A DNA stretch of 64,000 bases from Clostridia bacterium (lineage in GTDB: Bacteria > Bacillota > Clostridia > Christensenellales > DTU072), in NCBI GenBank assembly GCA_016297005.1, contig JAEDHK010000002.1, positions 186,001 through 250,000 on the forward strand. The letters run 5' to 3'. Made by a program: the position numbers and the translations under genes. Of this stretch, positions 9,024 to 18,161 are shown one piece after another (positions within the stretch are counted from its first letter, which is position 1; each line of letters opens with the position of its first letter). The notes under the pieces are model-generated. The model was not told the DNA's origin. It did no database searches and saw nothing but the letters and a program-made list of their open reading frames with translations.

Positions 9024-10199
9024 TTATTCGGCGTCGCCGTATTTATAGGCATAGCCGATAGCGTCTGCCGTCTTGATTGCGGCGACAACCATCTCTTCGG
9101 TGACCTTGAAAGGCATGTTGTGGATGGATTCGTCCGGAATGCAAGTCTTTTTGGCAACGGCTTTCAGCTCTTCGTCGGTCAAAGAATCTCTTGCAACTTC
9201 GCCGGTCTTCTTGTTGGTCATAAGGTCTCTGATACAGATCGGCAGGCCTACTTCTTCGCAGAAACCGAGGACTTCGTAAATTTCTTCTTCCGGAGCATTC
9301 TCCAGAATGAGTTGGCAGAGAGTACCGAAAGCAACGACTTCGCCGTGGAAATTGTTGTTGTGGATCTCATGAACGATGGTAATACCGTCGTGGATGGCGT
9401 GAGCCGCGGCGAGACCGCCGGATTCAAAACCGAGACCGGACAGAAGGATATTGGTTTCGACGATCTTCTCGAAAGCGCCGGTAACGGCGTGCTTTTCGCA
9501 GGCGACTTTGGCCTTCGCGCCGTCGGAGATAAGATTTTTATAGCAAAGTTCCGCAAGAGCAAAAGCGGTGTGAGTGCCGTAGCCGAGGAGCGTACCCTTC
9601 TTTCTGTCGGCGCCGCAAGGAAGTCCCGCGTTTACGTTGCTGACCGAACGAACGTTGGCTCTGGCTTCAAAATAGGTGGACAGAGCGTCGCCCATGCCGG
9701 AAACGAGGAAGCGCGCCGGAGCGTTGGCGATGACGTTCAGGTCGATAAGTACTACGCTGGGGTTCTGACGGAAATAGGCATAGTCGTCGAACTCGTGGTT
9801 ATCGAAGTACATAACGGCGCTGTGGCTGGTGGGGGCGTCGGTAGCCGCGATGGTCGGGCAAATAATCAGGTTATTGCCGGCGGCGACGCACTTACTGGTA
9901 TCGATGGCTTTTCCGCCGCCGAGACCGATGGTGCAAGCGCATCTGTTGGCTTTGGCCACTTCTTGCAGTTTGGCTACGACGGTACGGGAGCACTCGCCCT
10001 TGAAGATATCTCCGGCAGAAACGAATTCAACGCCGTATTTGGCTTGGGTCGCTTCCAACTTATCTTTAACAAGAGTAAGCGCAAACGGATCGGCAATAAG
10101 CAGAGCTTTTTTACCGAAGGTCTTCACAAAATAACCAAGGTTCAAGAGCTCGTCTTCACCTTGTACATACTTGGTAGGGCAAATAAATGCTTTTCTCAT
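9024..10199 (-). CDS. gldA: Glycerol dehydrogenase (iron/zinc-containing alcohol dehydrogenase family)
   Basis: 391 residues from the ATG at 10199, chosen because AAGGAG lies about 8 nt upstream; an earlier in-frame ATG (10238) falls in the promoter region. The protein begins MRKAFICPTKYVQG, has the nucleotide-binding segment GLGGGKAIDT and the metal ligands expected for GldA: Asp in SGMGDALSTYFEA, His in AAAHAIHDG and His in NNFHGEVVAFG. It oxidises glycerol to dihydroxyacetone with NAD. The adjacent dihydroxyacetone kinase and the divergent AraC-type regulator support this assignment over other metal-dependent alcohol dehydrogenases. It is cytoplasmic and first in the operon. Confidence 0.93.
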   Translation of the reverse strand: MRKAFICPTKYVQGEDELLNLGYFVKTFGKKALLIADPFALTLVKDKLEATQAKYGVEFVSAGDIFKGECSRTVVAKLQEVAKANRCACTIGLGGGKAIDTSKCVAAGNNLIICPTIAATDAPTSHSAVMYFDNHEFDDYAYFRQNPSVVLIDLNVIANAPARFLVSGMGDALSTYFEARANVRSVSNVNAGLPCGADRKKGTLLGYGTHTAFALAELCYKNLISDGAKAKVACEKHAVTGAFEKIVETNILLSGLGFESGGLAAAHAIHDGITIVHEIHNNNFHGEVVAFGTLCQLILENAPEEEIYEVLGFCEEVGLPICIRDLMTNKKTGEVARDSLTDEELKAVAKKTCIPDESIHNMPFKVTEEMVVAAIKTADAIGYAYKYGDAE

Positions 10200-10328
10200 A
10201 CAAAAATCTCCTTTTTTGATTTTGATATTGTATTTCAATTATAACCGATAAAAAATGGAAAATCATTGGACAATCTTGCTATTATATGGTAAAATAATTG
10301 CAATTAAATATTCGTTTAAGAGTGAAAC
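10200..10328. promoter_or_regulatory. Divergent promoter region between gldA and the AraC-type regulator
   Basis: For the minus strand a TATAAT box lies at 10243-10238 with only a weak -35, as expected of an activator-dependent promoter. For the plus strand TTGGAC (10266-10271), an 18-nt spacer and TAAAAT (10290-10295) precede the regulator. The two promoters lie almost back to back, which suits control of both by the AraC-type protein. Confidence 0.6.
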
Positions 10329-10805
10329 ATGCACAATTTTATTGTTTTTGACAAAACAGAAGCGGAGAAGGCCGTCGAACGGGGAGAAGCGATGGCGCTT
10401 TTTGTCGTTGATTCTGAGGGTAACCCTCTTCGCAAAGTCAGCGCCGTCAATTATTCTTCCACGCCAAAAGAAAAACAACATAATAAATATGTGGCAAAAG
10501 CCGTCGAGTACATTGAAGAAAACTACTATAAAGATATCCGTCTGGATGATCTTGCCCGGTTTTGCGACGTCAGTTCTTCTCATCTGAGCCGGCTTTTTAC
10601 CGCCGCCACCGGCACAACCGTGACCGGCTATATCCTTTCCGTCCGTATGAACCGCGCGGCCTATCTTCTTGTCAACACGGACGAAAGCGTCGTCAATATC
10701 GCTCGGGAAGCGGGATATCCCGACTGCGGATATTTTCATAAGCACTTCCGATCTTTTTTCGGCGTTACTCCGCTTATCTATCGCAACGCGATCACTTTGA
10801 GCTGA
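10329..10805 (+). CDS. Short AraC-family transcriptional regulator
   Basis: 158 residues, about half the usual AraC length. The C-terminal 100 residues hold both helix-turn-helix units (DIRLDDLARFCDVSSSHLSRLF and NIAREAGYPDCGYFHKHFRSFFGVTP), a canonical AraC DNA-binding domain. The first 50 residues are too short for a sugar-binding cupin, so an effector may be sensed in another way or by a partner. It is divergent from the glycerol dehydrogenase and dihydroxyacetone kinase genes, with which it shares a 129-bp intergenic region, and is probably their regulator. AAGAG lies 6 nt before the ATG. The DNA-binding call is strong; the target is inferred from position. Confidence 0.85.
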   Translation: MHNFIVFDKTEAEKAVERGEAMALFVVDSEGNPLRKVSAVNYSSTPKEKQHNKYVAKAVEYIEENYYKDIRLDDLARFCDVSSSHLSRLFTAATGTTVTGYILSVRMNRAAYLLVNTDESVVNIAREAGYPDCGYFHKHFRSFFGVTPLIYRNAITLS

Positions 10806-10886
10806 TTTCCGGAATGTTTTTATAGGTAAAAACGAGGACGCCCGAAAGTGCCTCCCATAGGGAATTTTAGTCCACAATAAAAGTTT

Positions 10887-10925
10887 AGCACACTATACTT
10901 TACCAAAGGTAAAATGTAGTGTGCT
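10887..10925. terminator. Long hairpin after the AraC-type gene
   Basis: AGCACACTA (10887-10895) pairs perfectly with TAGTGTGCT (10917-10925), and the inner TTTACC/GGTAAA extends the stem. A T-rich but not uninterrupted tail follows. It may end transcription of the regulator or mark the left end of the adjoining palindrome array. Confidence 0.55.
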
Positions 10926-10960
10926 CTTCTTATCCGCAAAAGAAGTAGAATGAAGTTATA

Positions 10961-11166
10961 TTTTAGCCTTATGGCAAAAAGTGACACGCAAGGAACTTGC
11001 GTTATATTTCGGCTTTCAGCCGAAGTTATACTATATTTGCCTTAACTTTCCCGATAGGGAAAATATAACTTTGCTTCAAGCAAAATATCACGCCGTAGGC
11101 ATATCGCTTGCCATAAGGCAAATATAGATAGCGGAGCAGCGATAAATGCTTATCGCTGCTCCGCTA
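10961..11166. repeat. Array of about eight short, unrelated palindromes spaced by ATAT-type linkers
   Basis: Successive small hairpins include CGCAAG/CTTGCG (10986-11002), TTCGGCT/AGCCGAA (11008-11024), TTTCCC/GGGAAA (11047-11062), TTTGCTT/AAGCAAA (11070-11084), GCC/GGC (11092-11100), TTGCC/GGCAA (11108-11121) and a perfect 17-bp stem at 11129-11166. Linkers are short and read TATAT, ATATAAC or ATATCAC. The stems differ from one another while the linkers are alike, the reverse of a CRISPR array. It fills most of the gap between the convergent AraC-type gene and the ABC exporter. The last hairpin may serve as terminator for the exporter operon. Function is unknown. Confidence 0.75.
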
Positions 11167-11200
11167 ACGGACTCCCTCGCATACTTAATTCAGCAGGTTT

Positions 11201-13126
11201 TTATTCCAGTTCGAATACGCCGGTATACAGGCGATAATACTGTCCTTTTTGCGCTATCAACTGCTCGTGGCTGCCTCTTTCTATAACGCGACCATGATCG
11301 AGAACCATGATCGTGTCGGCATTCTGAATGGTAGACAGACGGTGAGCGATGACGAAGACGGTACGTCCTTTCATCAGGCGATCGGTACCTTCCTGTACCA
11401 AACGTTCGGTACGGGTATCGATAGAAGACGTCGCTTCGTCGAGGATCATAACGGGCGCGTCGGCAACTGCCGCCCGGGCGATGGAAATCAGCTGACGTTG
11501 GCCTTGCGACAAGTTGGCGCCGTCGCTTTCCAGCATGGTATCGTAGCCCTCGGGAAGGCGGGTAATGAAGTCGTGCGCATTGGCGATCTTTGCCGCCTCT
11601 TCCACTTCTTCGTCGGTGGCGTCCAGTCTGCCGTAGCGGATATTCTCGCGCACGGTACCGGTAAAGAGGTTGGTATCCTGCAAGACCATACCGAGCGATC
11701 GCCGCAGGTCGGCTTTCTTGATTTTATTGATATTGATGCCGTCATAACGGATTTTTCCGTCAGCGATATCGTAAAACCGGTTGATAAGATTGGTAATGGT
11801 TGTCTTGCCAGCGCCGGTAGCTCCGACAAAGGCGTATTTTTCTCCGGGGGTAGCGTGCAGCGATACGTCGTGAAGAACTATCTTTTCCGGCACGTAGCCG
11901 AAATCCACGTCGTGCATTTCTATATCCCCTTTCAGAGGCACGTATGTGATCGTACCGTCGGCTTTATGCGGATGCTTCCAGGCCCACGTTCTCGTTCGTT
12001 CATCACTCTCGGTCAGATTGCCGTTTTCGTCGTATTTGGCGTGAACGAGCGTCACGTAGCCTTGATCCTCCTCCGGTTTTTCATCCATCAGCGCAAAGAT
12101 ACGCTCGGCGCCGGCGAGAGCCATGACGACGGCGTTGATCTGCTGACTGATCTGACTGACCTGCATTGTGAATTGCCGCCCCATGGTAAGAAAACCGATC
12201 ACGACGGGAATAAGCGTGGCGGCCGTGCGGGATACGCCCATCAGACCGACGTTGATTCCTTCATTTACGATAATAAGCGACCCGACAAAGGCGAGCAAGA
12301 CGTACATGATGTTGCCGATATTGCCCAAAATAGGCATAAGAATATTGGCGTACGTATTGGCCGAGCGGGCGTCGTTAAAGAGTTCTTCGTTTACTTCGTC
12401 GAACTTCCTTTCGGCCTCTTTTTCATGACAAAAGACCTTGACGACCTTCTGCCCGTGGATCATTTCTTCGATATACCCTTCCGTCTTGGCAATGGATTGT
12501 TGTTGACGAATAAAGTACTTGGCGCTGTTTCCTCCTACCTTTTTACTGACAACCATCATGACTATTACACAGGCGAGTACGAGTAAAGTCAGCCAAACGC
12601 TGTAATAAATCATGACGCCGAAAATTACGATGATCATGATCGCCGATTGGAACATAGCGGGCAAGCTCTGCGAAATCAATTGCCGAATGGCGTCGATATC
12701 GTTGGTATAATAACTCATGATATCGCCGTGATTGCGACTGTCAAAGTACTTGATGGGCAAGTTTTGCATTCCTTTGAACATTTTGATACGGATATCGTTC
12801 AAGAAAGCCTGCGTAACGATAGCCATCGTGCGAGCGCGGATATAGTTGGCCAAAATCCCGATGAAGTAAATACAGGCCATGATCGAGACGCCGATCACAA
12901 GAGAGGCGACGATCTCGTCTATTACCCTGCCGGTAGCAAGCAAAGCCTGCGTCATGTTAATGATATAGATACTTGCGCCCGACGTCGCTATTGCCGAAAG
13001 AATCAGGCAGCAAGCTACCAGAATCAGTTGTTTTTTATATCGGGAAAACAGCTCTTTCATCAAGCGGGAGAACGTGCCTTTTACGTTCGTCGCCATGCTT
13101 TTACCTTTCATTTTGACAGGACCCAT
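11201..13126 (-). CDS. ABC exporter half-transporter (membrane domain fused to ATPase), MdlB-like
   Basis: 641 residues: six-helix exporter domain (about 35-340) and a C-terminal nucleotide-binding domain with Walker A VGATGAGKTT, signature LSQGQRQ and Walker B VMILDEATSSID. The start ATG at 13126 has AAGGAGG about 9 nt upstream, which overlaps the end of the preceding gene, 1 bp away. The pair forms a heterodimeric exporter of the BmrC/BmrD or MdlA/MdlB type. A segment between the two domains (about 360-395) carries a charged insertion. Substrate (drug, lipid or peptide) cannot be told from the sequence. Confidence 0.9.
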   Translation of the reverse strand: MGPVKMKGKSMATNVKGTFSRLMKELFSRYKKQLILVACCLILSAIATSGASIYIINMTQALLATGRVIDEIVASLVIGVSIMACIYFIGILANYIRARTMAIVTQAFLNDIRIKMFKGMQNLPIKYFDSRNHGDIMSYYTNDIDAIRQLISQSLPAMFQSAIMIIVIFGVMIYYSVWLTLLVLACVIVMMVVSKKVGGNSAKYFIRQQQSIAKTEGYIEEMIHGQKVVKVFCHEKEAERKFDEVNEELFNDARSANTYANILMPILGNIGNIMYVLLAFVGSLIIVNEGINVGLMGVSRTAATLIPVVIGFLTMGRQFTMQVSQISQQINAVVMALAGAERIFALMDEKPEEDQGYVTLVHAKYDENGNLTESDERTRTWAWKHPHKADGTITYVPLKGDIEMHDVDFGYVPEKIVLHDVSLHATPGEKYAFVGATGAGKTTITNLINRFYDIADGKIRYDGININKIKKADLRRSLGMVLQDTNLFTGTVRENIRYGRLDATDEEVEEAAKIANAHDFITRLPEGYDTMLESDGANLSQGQRQLISIARAAVADAPVMILDEATSSIDTRTERLVQEGTDRLMKGRTVFVIAHRLSTIQNADTIMVLDHGRVIERGSHEQLIAQKGQYYRLYTGVFELE

Positions 13127-13127
13127 A

Positions 13128-14945
13128 TTATTTGTCCTCCTTGTTTTGCGAACGGTAAACTTCTTGGTATATCTCGTCGGTCTTCAACAGTTCTTCATGC
13201 GTGCCGACGGCTTCTATTCTGCCGCCGTCCATAACGACAATTTTGTCGGCATTCCGGACCGACGCGATACGTTGTGCGATAATGATCTTGGTCGTATCGG
13301 GGATCTCCTCTGCAAAAGCCTTCCGGATCACAGCGTCCGTCTTCATATCAACGGCGCTCGTCGAGTCGTCCAGGATGAGGATCTTAGGCTTTTTCAATAG
13401 CGCTCTTGCTATGCATAGACGCTGTTTTTGCCCACCGGAGACGTTGGCGCCACCCTGTTCGATATACGTATCGTACCCGTCGGGAAAGGATTCGATAAAG
13501 GAGTCTGCGCAAGCCAACTTGCAAGCCCTCTTCATCTCTTCGTCGGTGGCTTCTTTGTTGCCCCACCGAAGGTTTTCTTTTATAGTACCGCTGAAAAGGA
13601 CGTTCTTTTGCAAGACGACGGACACGGCGTTACGAAGCGTCTCTAAGTCGTATTCTTTTACGTTTCTGCCGCCCACGTACACTTCTCCGGCCGTAACGTC
13701 GTACAACCGCGGAATAAGCTGAACGAGGGTTGATTTAGAAGAACCGGTACTCCCCAATATGCCCACCGTTTCTCCGCTCTTGATAGTAAGATTCACGTCG
13801 GACAAAACCTCGCGCCTGGCTTTTTCGGAATATTTAAAAGATACGTTCTTGAATTCGACGGAACCGTCTTCTATTTCACGGACGGGGTTTTCCGGATTTA
13901 TAATGGTGCTCTTTTCGTCAATAACCTCCGTTATCCTTCGACCGGATTCGAGAGCAAGGGTCACCATAACGAACATCATGGAGAGCATCATCAGACTCAT
14001 AAGCGTCTGCATACCGTATTGGATCAGACTGGAAATCTCCCCGATCCTGATGGAATCGCCAAGCGGATGCATGACGCCGAGCGCAATCAGCGAACCGACG
14101 AAAACGGTGCATAGCATGGCGATATACGTGACCGAAGACATCATTGGATCCAAAAAGGCCATGATTTTTTCGGCGTAGGTAAAGTCGTTCTTTAAGTTTT
14201 CGCTTGCGGTAGAAAACTTTTCTTTCTCAAATTCTTCCCTCACGTATGCCTTGACGACGCGCATACCGCGGACGTTTTCCTGTACAGATTGATTGAGTTT
14301 GTCGTATTTTTTGAATATCTTCTTAAAAATCGGCATAACTTTACGGAACAACAGAAACCCGAACGTCGCCAAAAGGATCATCAATCCCAACGTAATCAGA
14401 GAGATGGTTCTGCTGATCTGGAAAGACAGAATGATAGAAAACGTAAACATCATCGGCGCGCGGATTCCGCCGCGGATGACCATCATATACGCGTTTTGCA
14501 CGTTGGTCACGTCCGTCGTAAGACGAGTGACAAGACTGGTGGACGAAAAACGGTCGATATTGGCGAAAGAAAAGTCCTGTACCGAATAGTACAGATCGTG
14601 ACGAAGGTTCTTTCCGAATCCGGCGGCGGCATTGGCGGCCGTTCTTCCGGCAAGAGCGCCGCAAGAGAGACTGAGCATGGCGAAAACGATCAGGAAAACC
14701 CCATGTAAAACGATGGCAAGCAGAACGTCCCCGGAGGCCCATCCCATAATAAGATCGTTGATCCAGGCCACGATCCCCGAACTGACGGTAGCCGTCTCCG
14801 TCGAAAAAGATTGCAAAGTGTTGATCATGCTGGCCGTAACCAAGGGCAAAACACACTCCAAAAACACCTCGAACGCAATATATATCGGCGACAGGATACT
14901 ATCTTTTTTATATTCACGAATACTGGCAACCAGCTTTTTTAACAT
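13128..14945 (-). CDS. ABC exporter half-transporter, MdlA-like
   Basis: 605 residues from the ATG at 14945. This start is preferred because the longer frame begins inside the promoter (-10 at 14982-14977), and GGTAGGGAAG precedes this ATG. The N-terminal exporter domain has six transmembrane segments. The ATPase domain has LGSTGSSKST as Walker A, with Ser where Gly is usual, VSGGQKQRL as signature and ILILDDSTSAVD as Walker B, with Asp instead of the catalytic Glu. The Glu-to-Asp change makes this the degenerate-site partner of a heterodimeric exporter. It is first in the two-gene operon. Confidence 0.9.
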   Translation of the reverse strand: MLKKLVASIREYKKDSILSPIYIAFEVFLECVLPLVTASMINTLQSFSTETATVSSGIVAWINDLIMGWASGDVLLAIVLHGVFLIVFAMLSLSCGALAGRTAANAAAGFGKNLRHDLYYSVQDFSFANIDRFSSTSLVTRLTTDVTNVQNAYMMVIRGGIRAPMMFTFSIILSFQISRTISLITLGLMILLATFGFLLFRKVMPIFKKIFKKYDKLNQSVQENVRGMRVVKAYVREEFEKEKFSTASENLKNDFTYAEKIMAFLDPMMSSVTYIAMLCTVFVGSLIALGVMHPLGDSIRIGEISSLIQYGMQTLMSLMMLSMMFVMVTLALESGRRITEVIDEKSTIINPENPVREIEDGSVEFKNVSFKYSEKARREVLSDVNLTIKSGETVGILGSTGSSKSTLVQLIPRLYDVTAGEVYVGGRNVKEYDLETLRNAVSVVLQKNVLFSGTIKENLRWGNKEATDEEMKRACKLACADSFIESFPDGYDTYIEQGGANVSGGQKQRLCIARALLKKPKILILDDSTSAVDMKTDAVIRKAFAEEIPDTTKIIIAQRIASVRNADKIVVMDGGRIEAVGTHEELLKTDEIYQEVYRSQNKEDK

Positions 14946-14976
14946 ATTCTTCCCTACCTTTTTCAAATAGCGTCTT

Positions 14977-15005
14977 ATTATACCAATTAAATCGTAATTA
15001 TGCAA
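14977..15005 (-). promoter_or_regulatory. Sigma-A promoter of the ABC exporter operon
   Basis: Minus strand TTGCAT (15005-15000), 17 nt, TATAAT (14982-14977). The transcript would start near 14970, 25 nt before the ATG at 14945. Confidence 0.75.
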
Positions 15006-15402
15006 TTTTTTCCTTTAATGATTGTTAAAATATGCTCTTTGATTTAGAGATAAAACCCCGGGACTTCTATGAGATCTTTGTTTTCTTTATATTCCTTATC
15101 TGTCGTTATTCGTTCTTTCGCGGTTGCTTTCAATGGCCTCTTTATCTGAGATTATTCCCCTTAACGAGAGCATCCCGATTATCCTTATATGCCGAGTTAT
15201 TCGGATTATGCCGCTCTTAATAAAATCCGATTGTGCTTTCGTACGCGTATAACTCGATACAGGGAAATACTTTATTATAGAATAATGCTTTTGACCGCTG
15301 TTGAACGGGAATAAAGGATGAGATTATTTAAAAAGGACGCGAGGAAAGAGTGGTTTTCTGCCGAAAAAAAGCTTTCTTTCCCCGAATAGTTATTTAAAAA
15401 AA
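15006..15402. other. Intergenic region without a recognisable feature
   Basis: About 400 bases lie between the exporter promoter and the end of the decarboxylase gene. Short open frames here lack ribosome binding sites and domain-like content. A weak hairpin (GAATAG/CTATTC, 15384-15408) overlaps the decarboxylase stop. Nothing else is supported. Confidence 0.4.
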
Positions 15403-16653
15403 CTATTCTTTAACAACGTAAACGTTATTACCGTTCAGTCCGAAGCGATTTTTCGGGCGAGAAGATAACAATTCGATCGCGTCCTTGGTCAGGACGTCGT
15501 GAGAATAAGCGAGCGGAACGCCCGGGGGATAGAGACCGACTTCGACGTAAAGACGTCTTCCTTCCGCTTCCGCAAGAGGCACTTCTTCCCACTCTCCGCC
15601 AAACGTCAGCAAAGTAGGACGCTTGTTCTCTTTATAATAAGAAATATCCGCTTCATTTTCCGCAAGCGCGTCGGATTCGAGCGCGTTTACGGCTTCCGAG
15701 AGGTCATTCAGTTCTCTATGGTTATTGGGCGTTATGATGAATACAACCTTGTTCCCGGCGCTCATTTCGGCGATGAAGCCGGCTTTTTCAAGGGCGTTTG
15801 CTACGGCTTCGCCCGAAAAAGGCGACGTCAGGACAAGACGGGTCTTGTCATCGCTTGCGGCTACCGAAAAAGGCGCTTTGATTCCGTGGGTAAAATTCTC
15901 GATGCTTCGAAAAACTTCTTCGTACAGCGCGGAATATTTTTCCGGTGCGGAATATGCTTTTTCTATCGAACAGAGGGTAATATACGACGGCGACGTGCCA
16001 TGCAGAATTTTCCTTGCCAAAGAGCAAGAAGAGACGTCTTCTTTATCGCGCACGAGAAGAACGCTCCCACCCGTCGTCACGGGCAAGGTTTTGTGCAGAC
16101 TAAGCACGGTAAAATCGGCGTATTCGGCCGCGGAAACGGGAAATCTTTCGGAAAAAACGAAATGACTGCCATGCGCAGCGTCGCAGATCACTTTGATCCC
16201 TTTTTTATGCGCGGCGTTACATATTTCTTTCAGCGGCAGGCAGTTTCCGAAATAATCGGGAGACGTAACGATAACGCTCTTTACCCCTTCGGGAATATCT
16301 TCCGCATTGAACTTGTCCACGTGATAAGCGGGCAAGGAAAAGGCGCGCATAGCGTTATACACGGACGAATGAATGTTGCCGACCAGCAAATATTCTCCTT
16401 TGTCTTTATTGGCAAATATCGCTTCCCATAAAGACGTCGTTGCCCCTTGCGTGGAGATAAAACAAGCTTCCGCCTTATAGACGGAAGCGATCTTTTTTTC
16501 AAGCGCGGCAATCGCCCCTTGCGGGTGCAGAAGATTATCGCTGTAACTGAGCTCGGTCACGTCATACTTGCCCCCTTCGGCCCTGCCGCTGTGTCCGGGC
16601 GTATGAAAACGCGCTTTCGCCGCGTTTTTTTCGATATCGGCGACCAAACTCAT
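15403..16653 (-). CDS. Orn/Lys/Arg decarboxylase family PLP enzyme
   Basis: 416 residues, somewhat shorter than the roughly 480 of SpeA/YaaO-type enzymes. It has the family signature HTPGHSG near the N-terminus, a PLP-contacting CDAAHGSH (D158), the Schiff-base lysine K188 in LSLHKTLP, and the C-terminal LYPPGVPLAYSHD motif of substrate-binding subdomains. It should decarboxylate lysine, arginine or ornithine to a polyamine precursor; which one is not decidable from sequence. The gene starts 5 bp after the lysS stop and is the last of the rpsF-to-lysS cluster. A shortened C-terminal domain may account for the reduced length. Confidence 0.85.
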   Translation of the reverse strand: MSLVADIEKNAAKARFHTPGHSGRAEGGKYDVTELSYSDNLLHPQGAIAALEKKIASVYKAEACFISTQGATTSLWEAIFANKDKGEYLLVGNIHSSVYNAMRAFSLPAYHVDKFNAEDIPEGVKSVIVTSPDYFGNCLPLKEICNAAHKKGIKVICDAAHGSHFVFSERFPVSAAEYADFTVLSLHKTLPVTTGGSVLLVRDKEDVSSCSLARKILHGTSPSYITLCSIEKAYSAPEKYSALYEEVFRSIENFTHGIKAPFSVAASDDKTRLVLTSPFSGEAVANALEKAGFIAEMSAGNKVVFIITPNNHRELNDLSEAVNALESDALAENEADISYYKENKRPTLLTFGGEWEEVPLAEAEGRRLYVEVGLYPPGVPLAYSHDVLTKDAIELLSSRPKNRFGLNGNNVYVVKE

Positions 16654-16658
16654 TTCTT

Positions 16659-18149
16659 TTACTTACGCGGCTTCATTGTCGGGAACAGAAGCACGTCGCG
16701 GATGCTGGAATTATTTGTCAGCATCATGACCATACGGTCGATGCCGATACCGAGTCCGCCGGTGGGGGGCATGCCGTATTCGAGCGCATTGACGAAATCT
16801 TCGTCCATAAACTGCGCCTCGTCGTCGCCTTTGGCTCTTTCGCGAGCCTGTTGCTCAAATCTGGATCTCTGATCAATGGGATCGTTCAGTTCGCTGAAAG
16901 CGTTGCCCATTTCGCTGGCCATCATGAAGCACTCGAAACGTTCGGTCAGGCGCTTGTCGCTCGGCTTACGCTTCGCGAGCGGGCTGACTTCCACGGGATA
17001 GTCGATGATAAAGATAGGCTGGATCAGCTTTTCTTCTACCTTCTGGTCAAAGACTTCGTACAAAACCTTTCCCCAGGATTCGTCTCCGTCCAGTTCTACG
17101 CCGATCTTTTTTGCCTGCGCGATCAGTTCTTCCGTCGTTCCCTGTCCGAAGTCGATCCCCGTGTACTGCTTTACTGCGTCGATCATGGTCATACGGGGCC
17201 ACTTCTGACCGAAATGTAAGATTTCTCCCTGATATTCGACGTCTTCCGTATGCAAAACTTCTTGCGCACAATAACGGAACAGTCCTTCGGTAATGTCCAT
17301 CATATCGTTGTAATCGGCATACGCCTGATACAGTTCGATGGTGGTAAATTCGGGATTGTGCTTGATATCCATGCCTTCGTTACGGAAAATACGACCGATC
17401 TCGAACACTTTATCGAAACCACCGACGATCAGACGTTTCAGGTACAGTTCGGTGGCGATACGCATGTACATATCGATATCGAGAGCATTATGATGCGTGA
17501 CGAACGGACGGGCGTTGGCGCCGCCGGGGATGCTGTTAAGCACCGGCGTTTCCACTTCGATAAATCCGATGCTTTCCATATAGTTACGCACGCAAGAAAT
17601 AATTTTACTACGCTTCGCGAAAGTGTCCATAACCTCGGGATTGACGATCAGGTCGACGTAACGCTGACGATATCTTAAATCGGTATTGGTCAGACCGTGA
17701 TATTTTTCCGGAAGAGGAAGAAGGGACTTGCTAAGAAGGACGATCTTTTGGGCATGAACGGAGATTTCTCCGGTTTGGGTCTTGAACACAAATCCCTCCA
17801 CGCCGATAATATCGCCGACGTCCCACTTTTTAAAAGCGGCGTAATCTTCTTCTCCCACGTCGTCGCGACGGACGTACGCCTGCAACTTCTTTCCCCCGTC
17901 CAGAAGATGAGTGAAAGAGGCCTTACCCATGATTCTGCGGGAGATCATACGTCCGGCGATCGTAACCGTCTTTCCTTCGTACTTTTCAAAATCGTTCAGG
18001 ACCTCTTCCGCTTGTACGGTACGGTCGAACTTGGTGATCTCGAAGGGATCTTTGCCGGCGGCCACAAGGTCGCTCAGCTTCTGCCGACGGATGGCGATCT
18101 CGCTCGCATTGTCCTGTTCGACGTTTACTTTTTCGTTAATGTCTGCCAT
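16659..18149 (-). CDS. lysS: Lysyl-tRNA synthetase, class II
   Basis: 496 residues, standard for bacterial LysRS. An N-terminal OB-fold (about 60-160) binds the tRNA-Lys anticodon. The class II catalytic core has motif 2 FEIGRIFRNEGMDIKHNPEFT and motif 3 GLGIGIDRMVMML. It charges tRNA-Lys in the cytoplasm. It follows greA by 12 bp and precedes the decarboxylase by 5 bp. The greA-lysS arrangement occurs in many Clostridia. Confidence 0.98.
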   Translation of the reverse strand: MADINEKVNVEQDNASEIAIRRQKLSDLVAAGKDPFEITKFDRTVQAEEVLNDFEKYEGKTVTIAGRMISRRIMGKASFTHLLDGGKKLQAYVRRDDVGEEDYAAFKKWDVGDIIGVEGFVFKTQTGEISVHAQKIVLLSKSLLPLPEKYHGLTNTDLRYRQRYVDLIVNPEVMDTFAKRSKIISCVRNYMESIGFIEVETPVLNSIPGGANARPFVTHHNALDIDMYMRIATELYLKRLIVGGFDKVFEIGRIFRNEGMDIKHNPEFTTIELYQAYADYNDMMDITEGLFRYCAQEVLHTEDVEYQGEILHFGQKWPRMTMIDAVKQYTGIDFGQGTTEELIAQAKKIGVELDGDESWGKVLYEVFDQKVEEKLIQPIFIIDYPVEVSPLAKRKPSDKRLTERFECFMMASEMGNAFSELNDPIDQRSRFEQQARERAKGDDEAQFMDEDFVNALEYGMPPTGGLGIGIDRMVMMLTNNSSIRDVLLFPTMKPRK

Positions 18150-18161
18150 TTTATTCTTTCC

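Noticed and set aside
10961..11166. CRISPR array
   Set aside because: The palindromic units differ in sequence and the linkers are 5-10 nt; there is no constant repeat with spacers and no cas gene.
15032..15220. 62-codon open frame in the gap after the ABC exporter promoter
   Set aside because: No ribosome binding site, no promoter and low-complexity hydrophobic and basic content.
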